Source: Brachionus manjavacas
Taxonomy: Eukaryota; Rotifera; Eurotatoria; Ploima; Brachionidae
NCBI GenBank assembly: GCA_019054805.1
Contig: JAHQIY010000003.1
Span: 8,122,001 to 8,186,000, forward strand
Direction of reading: 5' to 3'
DNA length: 64,000 bases
Shown: positions 11,492 to 24,681 of the stretch, piece by piece
Layout of the letters: every line of letters starts with the position of its first letter
How positions within the stretch are numbered: the first letter of the stretch is position 1
Position numbers and translations under genes: made by a program
Notes under the pieces: generated by a model
What the model saw: the letters and a program-made list of their open reading frames with translations, nothing else
Database searches by the model: none
What the model was told of the DNA's origin: nothing

Positions 11492-14400
11492 ATGTCCACA
11501 GATGGTAAAATTTTTACAGAGAAAATTTAAGTTGGATTGCTAAATTTTAATTTTTAAGAGGACCCTGAATCAAATAGCGGCTTTCAGAAGGTAAATTTTC
11601 TGATAAAATTTTTTGTTACTGATTTCAGTCTAATTTTTTACCAAGCCGAAATCAAACACCCTAAAATTATTGAATGAAATCAAGAACAGAATTTTGCACT
11701 CTGGTAATTCAAGCAAAAAAAGCTCGAAAAATAAAATATCCAAAACTTTCGATGACATGTTTAACAGTGACAATTCAAGTCAAAGTTCAAAAGTAGTTGA
11801 AAAAAAAATCCAAAATTTTCTTAAACAACTTTGCTTTTAATTTAGAAAAGCTTGCTGGGAAAATCAACAGAAAAAGCTTATAAAAAAGAGTTTAAGACAT
11901 CTAGGATATCGCGCTCAAGAGCATCTCTGTTCCTGCCAAAGTCGCTTAGACATTCAAAAAACTCTCCAGAAAAAATCAGCAGCAAAGAAGACACAGTCAA
12001 GCTTTCATCAAAAAAAAGAAATCCTAAGCACTGCGGCAAAATTAGCCACTCGTTAAACTCCCTCGGATGCAGTTCAACCTTGTCTGAATTTTCATCACCC
12101 ATCTCTTCTTTTTCCTCTGCTTCCATTGAAAGCATAACAAAAATTTCATCGAAAGACAACAAAAAATTACCTAAAATACAAAAATGTATTCTTTCCAAGG
12201 ATAAAAATTTAAACAAGCTCAAAGATCTTATTGGTCTTCTGAATGGTAGTTTAATCAAGGATTACTCGGACTTATTAGTCGACCATGAACACAGATTTAT
12301 TTTATCCGATGACATGAATGAAGATTCTTTGCAGTCTTTACTAACTGATTCGTCTTCGACTGATCTGACTGATGGTACAAGTGCCGCAATGAATAAATTG
12401 CTCAAGACACACAACAATTTTGGGCCAGAAGAAGAAAAATTTGTTGAAGATGAAGAAAAAATGCTCAAAGTATTGATCAGCATTTTGGTTAAATCATGCA
12501 GAATATTCGATGTGGCTACAATGAAAACAGACTGCAAGTTATCCCACTGGCGCTATGCTAATCCGGTAATAGCTGTGCTAAAGTATAACAAAAAGCAAAT
12601 GGTTTGTGTGGAAAAATCGAGTGTAGCAACCCAGACAGAAGATGGGAGCGGAACAAATGTGGAGAAATGGAACAGCGAGGAATCAAGTCGAGTTGTGCCC
12701 ATGTATGAAAATCAACTATTTTTCAAGCTGTGGTATGAGAATCCGATCTATGAAAATGTGGCCGCATCCATTTTCGAAGACAAAAATTGTAGAACTGAAC
12801 CTTGTGTGTACGAGAATAGTGATTTTTTGAGAAAATTACTCCAACCCCAGGCTAGTTTTAAAATTGGCGACAAATCAGGGCAAATTTTAAGCAAAGTTAA
12901 TTGTCGTGTACACGACGAAACGCTTCGTGACGCAGAGAACATGTCGGACTCGGAGTCCGATTCGGACAAATGTATCAATCGGAGGGACCAGAAGCAAGAT
13001 TTTTTTTCAATTAATAACAAAAATATGGATTGGAAGGCCTGGGGCCACTATTTAGATGAAAGAAAAAATGGACCCGAAAAAATAATTAACCCTGAGATTG
13101 GTCACAAAACCAATCCATTTAGGAAAAATTCTATCTTGTCATTATCTTGGTCATCATCGAGCTCATCAATGTCAAAATTGACATCGAACTATTCAAATAA
13201 AAATTTAATAAATAGTTTTAGAAATTTTAAAAGGCCCAAATCCACTAATAATGATAATGACTATGGCTATTATAAAAAATCAAGATCAAATTTAAAAACA
13301 AATTCGAATATTAAATGGTTTAGTGCGGCCAGTCGAACAGGCCAACAGGGTTGTTTGTATAAAAAAGACAAAAACAAACGAAAATTTTTCAATTTTATTC
13401 ACATTGACAAGAAAAAATCTAGCTTGGCAAAAACAACTCCGAGTAGTCGTAGCAATAGAAGCGCACATAGATTATGCTCAATCATGCATGAATACGAAAA
13501 TACGAAAAGCTTAGAAACATTTTTGAGAAAATACGAATCACAAAGCTTTAGCTTTAAAAGTGAAACTAAATTTAAAAAAAATTTGAATCAAAACGAAGCT
13601 AGCATGAGTGTACCTTTGGCCAGGACTCATTCTTTGGACAGTCTAGAAGAGGAAAAAAATGAACACTTTACCATCGAGTGTGCCAGTGTGAGTGCGGAAG
13701 AGCCGCAAGCATTTGACGATGAAAAGAGCAAAAAAAACGCCTACACAATCGGCGATCTCAAGGACAGTTCCAAATTTAACGAACAAAGCTTGGTGAAGCA
13801 GCGAGCCCGCGAAAGCCTCAAATTCTGGAAGACCGAGGAAGAAAAGCTCAAACAGGACCATGACCAACAAAGTCCCTCTCCAATTGTACAAAATTCCATC
13901 TTCAGCTCTCCGAATCCATTTGTGTCTTCACTGAAACGGGCCACGTCAAGGGACAATGCGGTCAGCATGCACCACGAGGTGGTCAGCAATGAAGTCAAGG
14001 AGAAGAGCAGCGAAATGGACCAGCAAGTGCCGATTAAGCGCGTCAAGGACCGCATTAATATTTTCGAGTCCAAATTTCAGGAGAACAAGACCAATTCGCC
14101 GGTAACCAAGATCAAAAAGGGCTCACAGAGCAATTTTGAACGCGAGCCCAAGTCCAATTTGGAAATAAGGCCTGTTTTGGACTCGAGGGACATGCAGGCT
14201 CGCATCGACACTTTCCAGACCAAACTCGAGCCTAAATCGGAGCTCAGAAATGAAGAATTGTGCTCCCAGTCCTACATTGAGACCATCGATGACGAAACTG
14301 TGACCAGCACCAAAATAATCGAGTTCGTACAAAGTGTGAACGAAGCCGAGCCCAAAAGTGACTCGTGCGACTCGGACAAAAACCTGTACGAAGAAACATT

Positions 14401-17400
14401 CTTCGAAAATCAAATTATCGAATACAAATGTGACAAGACAGATGGTCACATCAAAATAAGCTCTTGTTCACTTGACAAACAGAAAACAATTAATCTAAGC
14501 CTGAATAGCATTAGCTCCGAATATGTGCTAGAAAACGAGCAACAAGTGGTCGAGTGCGATGGCAAAAGTTTGACCAACGAAGAGGCCAAATCGGCAAGCA
14601 ACGTCAGCATTGACAAGCAAAGCTCATCAAGTTTGCATTCGGTGACCAAGAGTGATGAAAGTGAGGAGGAAGTTGAAATTGTGATTGATTTGAATAATAG
14701 AGAGGAGAAAGAGTGCTGCATAGATGAGGAGAAAATCAATGAGGTGCTGAGAAACATAGTCATGCACTTGATTCCGACCACCCGCAAGGCCTACGTGGAT
14801 GATATTGTGGACGGGATCAAGAGTCAATTGAGGGTTGAAGAGCTGGTCGCCATCGAATCACCACTCGACTTGTCCAGAGACCTGATCCGCTTTGTGCAGA
14901 AGCGATACTCCAATTTGCTTAGTGAAAATTTGGACGCCGATAAACCGTCCAAGCAGACATCTCTGGAAATAATTGTGGACTCGGACCGCGACAGTGTGTA
15001 CGGCAAGTCTGCCCTTGAAGAAAAAGGAGCAGAAGAAGAAGAAGAAGAAGAAGAAGAAGAAGAAGAAGAAGAGGAAGAAACTACAGAGCTGACTATGGTC
15101 AAGGAGGTTCGCGAAATGGGCTCTGATTCACAATCCAAATTGATCTGCGAAGAGAACAATTTTATTAAGGTGGATGAGGAAACTCTTTACATTGTGGAAA
15201 AAATTCGCCAAATTAAAAACAAAGATGAGAATCAAATGGAATCGGTGGCACGAAGCAACAGCACTGTTGAAAATGAGATACGCAAAAATTTTGAGCTCAA
15301 GCCTAAATTCGAGCAAAATTTAAACAAAATCAAAAAAGACACTGATCTAAAAATTCTAATAAATGATTTGAAAAAATCTATATTCAAGTCCAATTTGCAC
15401 TTTGGTGAAATGCAGTCGCATGGTCTAATCAACGAAATAAACGACTATCAACTGCACTATTTTGATGTGGAAAACGCGCAACAAGCGTCCATGTTGGTCA
15501 TACTTTTTGACAAACAAAACGAAGACAATCTAAAGTACAATTTGGAGCAAAACTACCAAAAGTCAATTGTGGACACACACTTGAGCCTTAACCGCAAGGT
15601 AAACATCAACATAGTGGCCCACATGAATTTGTACTACATTGACGACATAGACTCGGACTCTAGTTTAAAAGAGGACTTTTGCCAGTCTCACGCCTCCTAC
15701 ATCAATCTGGTGAACAATTCAAAATTTTATGACTTTTCAATTTTCAAGCGACTTAGAGACGCTCACCAGCTAAGTCACTTGACCGATGTGTCCACTTACT
15801 TTCTGCCCATTGGTAAATACTTTGTAAAAGTCTACTACAAGCACGTTATTCACACCAATGACTTGGTACTCAACCAGGTGATCAACGAGACCAGAACCGA
15901 AAAAGAGAGCATCATTGATCTAAGCTTGCTGCCTTTGGCAATTCGCGCCCAGCTCATCTATGAATGCGAAATGTTCCTGGATCAAAAACCGCCAGTCGAT
16001 TTGCCACAAGTAAACATGCTGGCCGTGGACAGCTTTTTGCTCCAAATGGAAATAAACAAAAAACGCGATGACTTGATTAGGAATATAATAGTGCAAAATT
16101 TGAACTACAGTCGGCAACAGGCCGAAGAGTTTTTGACCAAAAAAAAGTCTTTTAATGAGATGGAAAATTTGAACGAGTTCATCAGTCGACTCGAGGCCGA
16201 TCTTGACTCGTATTACATATGCGAAAAAGTCGACTCGTTGACCAAAGAGCATCATGAGCAGCGCTCCAACGAGGACTTGGTAAAACTAAACAAATTGGAC
16301 GCACTGGCGTCCTTTAAGTGTGTGCAAAAGTATCAATTGGAAATGCTCGACATACTTAGCCATTCCAAGTTTAAATATCAAAAATGTGCTGACACTTATC
16401 AAAAATTTTTTTTGATTGACAACGGAAATCACTACAAGTGTTTGCTGCCCAGTGAAGATTTGGCTGATTTAGTAGATGATGCCAAAATGGACATCGAAGA
16501 CAAAAGTATGAGCAACAGTTCCATTTTTATGGAAAATATTCAAAAAAGACAAAATTACATTTTTGACAAAGACTTGCAAAATGTGTTCACCACTCCAAGT
16601 AGTGGCAAAAGTGAGAAAAAAAATGAAAAAAGTCAAACAAATATCAGCAAAAAAAATGGTGCCAAAGTCGAGCTCAGTGTGGATAATGGGAAACTTGAGT
16701 CGAATGACTTGAGGCAGCAGATTATTTCTAACGAAGTGTACAAAATGTTCGCCAGTATCCGTCATCACCAAAGTTCCACCACCAGGGCCAAAGGAGAAAT
16801 GAATATTAGACGCAAGAAAAAATACGCCACCTGGAGCTATAGCTCAGAAAAGCGCCACGTGATAGCCAAAGTAATGGAACTGCCTTATGCAGATGACATG
16901 AGTATTTTGAGCAAAAAGACTGGAATTAGCGATCTAAAAGATTTGGAAAAATCGATTTTGAACAATGATGAGGATGCGTGCGAAAAAGTTTTTGTTCGCA
17001 TAGATGACTTTTTGAACAAACAAGTCAGTCATTCCATTCAAAGATCGTATTCTTTTGATTACTTGAACAAAAACGCTGGTCCTAAGCACCGCATTAAATA
17101 TGTCAAAATTCCAAATCAGGGGTTAAAGAGCTTTAGTATGCCATGTGACTTGATTCCTCAGACAAGCGAGTACCGAACTGCTCCCTATGATCTAAGATAC
17201 CTGAGTATTCTTAAACTCCTGGAAGAAGAACGCTTGTCCCAAGCGAAAAGTTGTGATTCTATCAATGCCAACAAACAAAATCATTCAAACTCGAGTAAAT
17301 TTTTTGGCTTCCTTTAAATTTATAAGTCAACCTAGTACTCAAAACCCAAAATTTTCTACCTCTAATCTGACCAACAAAAATTTAAGACTTTTAAATTTAT

Positions 17401-18870
17401 TTTAATTTCTTTGTAAAGAAAATTGAAAAAAAATGTAAATTAAGTTATTGTTACCTATTGGGTTTAGTTAAACAAAAAAAAATTAAAAAAAAAATTCAGA
17501 ATTTAAATTGTTCCGCATTAAAAATATTAATTTAAAATAAAAAACCTCAACTCGATCATTTTGTATTTGATTTTACTTCAAATGTAATTAAAGAATTGAG
17601 TAATTACAAATAAATAATTACATTCAAGATATTCAATGTCAATTTAAATTTGTAAAATTCTGAGCTAGTTTTTAAAAAAAAAAGAGCCATTTATTGAAAT
17701 AAATATTTTTAAAAATATTTTCTGAAGTGTTAAAGAAAAAAAATAAATGAATCTTTAAAATTCTAATAAATTTTTCTTAACTTTGTCATGAATTTTAAAA
17801 TAGAATGCAAATTAACACGTCATATCAATAATCAAATTGTCACATGGATAATTTAATTAAAGATTTTAATTTATTAAAAGTAAAATTATTAATTTTAATT
17901 TTAACTAATTGTTCTCAAATCTACAACAAACACGAATACCTAAGCAAGGGCTCTGCCCCGGACTCTGTTTAAGTTTTATATGACAATCAATTTTTTTTTT
18001 GTATATGACGATTTAATCTTTGATATGACGGCTTAATGTTTTATCTTAAAAATACTGGATTAGAAAATTATTGATTCCAAATTTATTTTTAATTAAACAG
18101 CAAAATTTTACTTGAATTTTTTTTATATCAATTCAAACTCTTCTATTAAAAAAAAGTAATTTGATTTTTTTCAAGATATTTTGAAGCAGCCTTCCGAAAA
18201 GGATAGATCAAACTCGAATCAGCAACCAGTAAACAAACTTGAGACTTGCCAAAAATCAACTCTGATTATCAAAGAGAAAACCAAAAATATAACTCCTAGT
18301 TCGATTATTCTAAATCGCATCGATTCTGAAATGGAAAAAATTTCGCTTCAAAATTCAGCCGACAATGTTAGAATTTACGATTCACCTGCTCAAATCTATC
18401 CATTTTACACCCAAGACATGGATTCCCTTAAAGAATATTTGAATACAGATGTTTTGTATTATGATTATGAAACATCTAATCTAATGAAATTAAATGAATC
18501 AAAAAGTAGTTCTACTAAAAATTCATTTGTACAAAACAATCAAAAGCAAGTAAACAATGGTCCAAATTCAAATCAAGTGTCATTTTATTCTTCAAACGTG
18601 GGTACATGGGTGCCGAAAAATTCCCACTATGAAGATTTCACTGACGAGTTGCTTAATAGTCAGAAAAATTTATATCAAATAGCTGATTTTCAGGATAAAG
18701 TTATCAAGTCAGCCATGGATGAAATAAGTCAACCACGGGGAAAATTAAGCTCAAATGAGAAGAATGAATCGAACATTCCAAAGCCCAAAATGTCCAATGT
18801 TCAAAGCTTGATTGCTCCCAATCAAGAAAATGCAATTTTTGAGGGAGAAAAATTCAAGAGAAAGATTTAG
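11492..18870 (+). CDS. Large unknown, probably disordered protein (about 2,110 residues)
   Basis: Proposed exons: 11492-11504, 11559-11590, 11646-11792, 11846-17294, 18176-18870, total 6336 nt in frame. The 5.4-kb central exon is certain as coding. The first three are inferred from frame and GT/AG signals (start MSTDEDPESN), and the exon 3 acceptor is the weakest. The last join uses a donor at 17295 (GTAAATTT) and an acceptor at 18175. If that donor is ignored, the central exon ends at a stop at 17315-17317, so two C-termini are possible. I do not recognise the family. The protein is rich in Ser, Lys, Glu, Asp and Asn, with a Glu run of about 17, several YEN motifs near the start of the central exon, and two related blocks, RVKDRINIFESKF and DMQARIDTFQTKL, about 50 residues apart. 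The section encoded by about 14.7-16.4 kb has regular hydrophobic spacing and may fold. No signal peptide or membrane span is seen. A cytoskeletal scaffold is possible but is only a guess. Confidence 0.7.
15031..15079 (+). repeat. Coding GAA/GAG microsatellite (poly-Glu)
   Basis: An almost pure GAA run with one GAG, read in frame as an uninterrupted glutamate tract inside the large unknown protein. Such a run is prone to length change between individuals. It is flanked by acidic and Lys-rich sequence, so length variation is unlikely to break a fold. Confidence 0.9.
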
Positions 18871-21389
18871 ATTTTAGAATGAACGCTGACATTAAATGAG
18901 TTTCTATTGTTGGTCTATAACTAACTTTTTCATTTATTATAAAACGAAATATAAAAAAAATAATTTAATGTTTTTATGAATGATTTTTTTTTCAAATAAA
19001 ATTAGTATGTTTAATTCTTTTTTAATGTGATAGCCTTTGGCAAAATTTGATTGTTTTTTTTATTCTTTAATGTCCAATATTAATTTTGATGATCCCAAAG
19101 ACATTTGATGAGAAATATTTTATTTACATAAATGGACCGTAACTCAATTAAAGATTGCATTTGAAATGTGAACCTCATGGCTAAAATGACTTTGGATCGC
19201 CTAACCCAAATAGACAGAAAATTTGATTACTTTAATTAACACTCATATTTTTTGTCAACAAATCTTTTATAGATTTTGAGACGCTTATTTGTGCCAAATC
19301 AAAGCGTTTTCTTAATTATCCATTTTATTTTATTTTTTAAATTTCTTATTTAAATTTATAAAAAAAAGCTTTATTGCTTTAAAAGTTAAAAAATTGAGTA
19401 AAACAAGTTTAAGGCTCATAAAATTTCTTTCATTCTGTTTGAAAATTATGAAGCTTGAAATATTAAAATATTTTTTCTAGCGTGTCTTTGGATAATGTAA
19501 AAATGTAATTTTTTGATTTTATTTTCTCTATTAAAAAAGAGAACGTTTCAGTCTAGTAACTTGTCGATTTGTATTTAAAGCAAAATATATCATTAATTCA
19601 CTGTTTTTCAAGATAAGATAATTAAATAGATCTTTTAGATTTCTATCAAAAGAAAAGATTTAACTGTTTTTATTAATTTAGTTGTAGAAATACTAAAATT
19701 TCTAATTTAATTATTTTTTTTAGCCTAAATTTCGAAGCAACTTTAAAAATATTTTCAGGGAAATTTATGAAATCAAAAAAGCGAAAAAATCAAAAGTAAA
19801 TTAAAAGCAAATTTTTATTTGAATTTTTATTAAAATTATTAATTGATTTTACAAATTAAAAAATAAATTACATTTAACCCTAAAATCATTTAAAAATAAT
19901 TTAGGCAAATACTTTCTACGTCCAAGTCGGAACAAACTAAGTTATTCTTTTTACCTTCAACAATTAGAATACAATTAGTTTATTTATAAGATAATGAAAA
20001 ATGTTTCTTGAGAAAAAAAACTTTTTTCAAATATTATCTTAAATAAACAGAAAGGAATTTCAAAATTGATGTGGGTTGGTGCTTGTTTAATTTAATATAA
20101 AAAAAGAGATCCTTGTTTTATTTAATAATTTTTATTTTAATTTTAAAGTGATATTAAAAAATAAATATCACCAAAAATAAGATTTAATTATCAAGAACGA
20201 TACTAGAAAGCTTAAAAAATTTTGAATTGAGTTTGAATTATTCATTAGAATCAAAAAGGCAAAACTTTCCCAAAGTTTTCTATTAGAAAAAAATATGATA
20301 AAAATAGCATATTAAAAAATTTTGATTTAAAAATCGAATTTTTTAATCAATTTGCAAATAGTTTTCAACAATCTAGTCATTTTAGGAGCTTCCAAATTTT
20401 GTATTAATTCATTGTGTAGAAGCTATGGTTATTATTTTTATTTGTTATCATTAATAAATAAACAAAATAGAAACATAAAAAAAATTGTTTTTTTTATTAC
20501 ATGTCTTTGTTTATAAATAATTCTTCTAGTGCTGGCTGAGCGGTTTTAGTGCATTTAACTTGAATTTTTTTCCAAGATTACCAGTCTTCTTCTTTTTAAT
20601 ATATTTTTTATTTAAAAATAAACTCCTTGAGGATTATTTTGCTCGAAATTAATTTGATTTTTTTCTAATTTTAATTCAAAAATAAGAATTAAAATTTTTT
20701 AATTTTTATCAATAATAAAGCGTATAATTTTTATCTAGAAGCTCTAACCTTGAGCAATTCTTAAATCCAATGATATCAAAATCAACAATTGTTGATTAAA
20801 CAAACAAAAAAAAGCATTTAATGAGGATTTTTAATGCAAAATTCTCGCCATTCATTATGAAAATCTGCTCTCAAATAGCTAGACTCATATTTTTGTGCTA
20901 AAATTTTCTCTGACCATTTTAGAGAGTGATGTCGTGATTTTGGAAATTAAATTTATATTTTGTTTTTAAATCGGCGTCATTTAGAATAAACTTTTTATGA
21001 TATGTAATTAAGAATATCAATATTAATTGCTCTACAAGGTTCTAAAAACATTTATGAATTTTGGTTCTGGTTATTTTGATTGTTCGGGAGAAGTTGACTC
21101 TAATTTAGCAAAAACTGACAAAGTTATTATTTTCGAAGATAGAAATTAAGAACTATAGTCTTCGAAAACAATATTAAAACTCGTTCAAGCATGCAATTGT
21201 TTTTTTTTAATTTTCTCTTTATTCTTTTAAAACTTGTTGATAATGAAAATTTTAAGTAAAATCTACTTTAAATGCTAAAAATAATTTTTTTTTCTATTTA
21301 AATCATCAAAATAAATAGTTTGGTCTCATTTATTCTGCTAATTTAGATATTTTTCTGAGAATATTTTCTAGCTAGTCGCTTGTTTCGTA
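18871..21389. other. 2.5-kb gene-free stretch
   Basis: Very AT-rich with no open frame above background and no inverted repeat that I can support. It separates the two large unknown genes. AATAAA-like sites just after 18870 could serve the preceding gene. Confidence 0.5.
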
Positions 21390-24116
21390 ATGCTAAAAGT
21401 GTTCAACCGCGGAAACAAAAGCCAACTGACCGATTCCGAGTCCCCAGATTGCAAGCCTCAAACATCGAATTACAGGCGACAGGCCAGCCTCAGACACTCT
21501 CATTATTTCGGACACAATGAGAACTACGCCACCCTTGGCTCTCTCAAACAAGGCGGCAAGGCTAATCTGATGAACTCCAAAAAGTACATCAGCTGCGAGA
21601 ATGTTCGCCAATCTGCTGAAGAGTACCAGGACGTAATTGATGAGGACTCCTCCGATGACGAGAACGGATTCAAGGAAAAAATCGCCAAGCGATACAACAG
21701 TTTGACTACTTTATTAATGAAAAGCTTTCGTAAGGCAAAGATAAAGAAAAAAAAAGAGGCTATGATGAACGACTCGGTCAGAAACGAGATTTTTCATGAG
21801 AAATCCGTCCGTAGCCCTAGGCTGGACGCAGAACGACGCAACTCGTCAAGACCTAATGACACACCCAAACTGCCTCCAAGAAACGATAATTCCAGAAAAA
21901 ATAAGTCACCAGAGCCTCAAATTTCCTCTCAATCAATAGCTACCATTTCAAGAAGTCAACCAGTGATTAAGAAAAAAATTTGCCACCAAGGAAATGAAAA
22001 AGGCTCAGGAGAGAATAGAAAAAGTGATCACGATGCAGAAAGTGATGGGTCTGACGAATGTCCAGATGGTTCAGTTCCGGTTTTTCTTGGTGCCAAAATT
22101 ATTTCAAATGAGTTTGTTGACCTTAAGCCACCAGGAAGAAAAAATACCGAGACTAAAATGATGTCAGCTAGTAAATCATCCGAATTGGGGGAAAAAAATA
22201 CTAGTCCGGTGATAAAAACCAAGTCCAGTCTGTCTAGAACAATTCTTAGTGGAATAAATGATAGTTCTTTTGAGAAAAAAGCATCTGATAGCCCCAAGAT
22301 CGCGATCAGCTCGGCTAATAAGCCCCAGGCGCCCAAGCCACCAGTTCAGCTGTCAAAAAACGATTCAATTAGTGAAAAAAGAAGTTTGTCTCTTAAGCGA
22401 ACCAAGACTTTTACTGAACAGCTTCAAGAGATTTTACTGGAACGAAAGCGAGCTTCAGCGCAGCCACTCAACGAAGAAGTGAAAGAGACTTCGATTTTGG
22501 AAAGTGGGTCCGAACGCGAAACTAGCAAATGTTCGAACAAAGCCCTGGGCTATTATGACACCATTAATTCGACCAAAAGCCTTTATCAAAATCTTGACGA
22601 TTCAAATTATATTAAGCAAATTCAAAATTTTAATGACTCGTTGGTGTTAAAAGATAGTCTAGTTAGTGAATTGTCTATTAGTAACTATTCGAATGAAGAT
22701 TCATCTGACGATTTCAAGGATTTAGTTCAAGTTCTTGCTCGACAAGATAATCTGTTTAAGAAGAAATTTTTTGATTGCTTAATGACCAAGCTATGGGACA
22801 CTACTTTACCCTATAATGAATACCTTCAATTGAACAAGCTAATGAGCGCTCTATTTGGCGAAAATTATCATAAACTAGACACCAGTTTTTTGAACTCTTG
22901 TAGTCGGAGCAAGGTAAGCAAGCTCAATTCCGAACAAGTGGTCAATTTGGTCAAAATGTTCTTGGACTCGAACAAAAGCGAAAATTTGCCAAGTGCGCAA
23001 AATGAAGAGCTGAATTTCGAATATTTTAGCGTGGCTAATTTGATAAGTACGCTGAAGAGAAGACAAAAAAAGGACACTTTGAGCTCAGAAGTAGAAAATT
23101 TTAATTCACATTTTAAAGCATTGCTCAATTCAGAAAATAAAAGCGCCAAAGCTGATCCCAACTTGGAATTAGAAAGAATGGATTTTTTGAACGGAATCAA
23201 TTCAAAACACAGCTTAGAACTAGATAAGGATTTGATGAAAAAAAATCAGGATAATTACTTTTCTAGGAACAGATTTAGAAATACAATGGGTAATTTAGAC
23301 TCCATTTTGGCTCAGTATTCAAGCGGTTCGGCGCGACCACTTCAAACCATCTCTGCTGATTCAACAATTAGCTTTCCGAGTGTAAAGTTTTCCACTTTAC
23401 AGCGCGATCAGGCAACGCCCAGCATTTCCAAATCAATTATGCTCAATACGCCCGTAAAATCAAGCGGAATAATAGCCAGCTTTCAGCCATCTCAATTTCT
23501 CTGCCAGGATTTGAAGCGAAATCCAGTCAGTGTCAGAGAAATCCCACACACATTTGTATCCTCTAAAATGATTAATTTAAATAAACAATGTCCACCCAAG
23601 CCTAAAATTTCTAGCTCTGAAAAAGAGGCTATGAATGCTAGAATGAGCAAAATTCGAAGTGTCAAGGAATTGTTTAAAAATGATGAAAATCCTGACAGTT
23701 TTCCAAAAAAAAATGAAATAACCATGGTAAAGGCTGAGAATTTAGTCTATGCACAATTTGAGAATAAAATTTCTAAAGCTAAATTGCCATCGACTAGAAC
23801 TTTATTGTCCTCTTCAGTCGACAACAAGACTCTAAACAAATCAATATCAAGTCCTTACACCACCGCCAAAAAGCTGCAGCTGCAAGGAATCTATTCGACT
23901 TTGGGGCCAAAAAAAGACGCTGGTGATATAATTTACTATCATCCAAATCAGTTTAAATTGAATTGCTTTGAAAAAAGTAATCAAGTAACTAATGGGAAAC
24001 CAAAAGATTCGCGAATTTATGAGTCAAAATCTACGAAAAGTTATCAGCTCAGTGATATTTTAGCAGATAAAATTTACAATTACAATTCTAGAGAAATGAA
24101 TCAAGCATATTATTAG
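21390..24116 (+). CDS. Unknown 908-residue, probably disordered protein
   Basis: One uninterrupted frame from ATG (MLKVFNRGNKS) to TAG, with no intron required. The GC content is clearly higher than the flanks, which supports real coding. I do not recognise a family. It is rich in Ser, Lys, Asn and Glu. Visible features are a basic patch near residue 115 (KAKIKKKKEA), proline motifs that could bind SH3 or similar domains (KLPPRNDN, PQAPKPPVQ, CPPKPK), and tyrosine-containing repeats of the type YATLGSL, YYDTINS, YSTLGPK. A helical-looking block lies at about residues 440-530 (FKDLVQVLARQDNLFKKKFF and on). No signal peptide or transmembrane span is seen. Its style resembles the large gene upstream, so both could be adaptor proteins, but I see no clear sequence match between them. 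Confidence 0.8.
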   Translation: MLKVFNRGNKSQLTDSESPDCKPQTSNYRRQASLRHSHYFGHNENYATLGSLKQGGKANLMNSKKYISCENVRQSAEEYQDVIDEDSSDDENGFKEKIAKRYNSLTTLLMKSFRKAKIKKKKEAMMNDSVRNEIFHEKSVRSPRLDAERRNSSRPNDTPKLPPRNDNSRKNKSPEPQISSQSIATISRSQPVIKKKICHQGNEKGSGENRKSDHDAESDGSDECPDGSVPVFLGAKIISNEFVDLKPPGRKNTETKMMSASKSSELGEKNTSPVIKTKSSLSRTILSGINDSSFEKKASDSPKIAISSANKPQAPKPPVQLSKNDSISEKRSLSLKRTKTFTEQLQEILLERKRASAQPLNEEVKETSILESGSERETSKCSNKALGYYDTINSTKSLYQNLDDSNYIKQIQNFNDSLVLKDSLVSELSISNYSNEDSSDDFKDLVQVLARQDNLFKKKFFDCLMTKLWDTTLPYNEYLQLNKLMSALFGENYHKLDTSFLNSCSRSKVSKLNSEQVVNLVKMFLDSNKSENLPSAQNEELNFEYFSVANLISTLKRRQKKDTLSSEVENFNSHFKALLNSENKSAKADPNLELERMDFLNGINSKHSLELDKDLMKKNQDNYFSRNRFRNTMGNLDSILAQYSSGSARPLQTISADSTISFPSVKFSTLQRDQATPSISKSIMLNTPVKSSGIIASFQPSQFLCQDLKRNPVSVREIPHTFVSSKMINLNKQCPPKPKISSSEKEAMNARMSKIRSVKELFKNDENPDSFPKKNEITMVKAENLVYAQFENKISKAKLPSTRTLLSSSVDNKTLNKSISSPYTTAKKLQLQGIYSTLGPKKDAGDIIYYHPNQFKLNCFEKSNQVTNGKPKDSRIYESKSTKSYQLSDILADKIYNYNSREMNQAYY

Positions 24117-24681
24117 AATTTTTTTTATTTTTTATTAAATTTTTTAAAGTTTTTAAATGAAATAAAAAATTACCGCCGCATCTAACTCAAAAATTCTCAA
24201 ACCATTTTGCCTTAAAATTTGGCAAAAATTGAACGAAAATTTGTACTTTTTTATCTAACTTTCTTACACTTTGAACGTTTTTTAAGAAAAACATAATTTT
24301 GAAGAATTTCTTCAAAAAATATAACACTTGATTAAAAAAAAAGGCAAATATTTAAATTCAATTATCAAAATTTATTTAAATTTTGTAACTGCTTACCTTT
24401 TTTTACTAGAACTAGTTACCCAACATTCAAATCTTTAGAATCTCAAATGTCTTATTTCTATTTTTCAGCAAATTGAAGTTTATGATAAAATGTAAATTTC
24501 AGATCAAAATTTTTAGTTTTTGATAAAAAAAGGTATTTTTATCAATTTTTTAAATATTAAATTTTTAAACTTTATTAAACATGATTTGTTTAATCTTTAA
24601 TTAGGAGGAAAATTATATTTACTTTTACCTGAAGTAAAATAAAATCTAACTCAATATTTTAAAATTTTGCAATACAAAATT
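24117..24681. other. Intergenic spacer
   Basis: No gene. It is the 3' flank of the 908-residue gene, with A/T runs and several AATAAA-like sites. Near 24170 CCGCCGCATCTAACTC faintly recalls the piggyBac-like fragment near 3905, which is too short to call. Confidence 0.35.

Noticed and set aside
14824-15159. Minus-strand frame with a long serine run inside the large unknown gene
   Set aside because: It is the antisense shadow of the poly-Glu GAA repeat; the sense frame is open for 5.4 kb.
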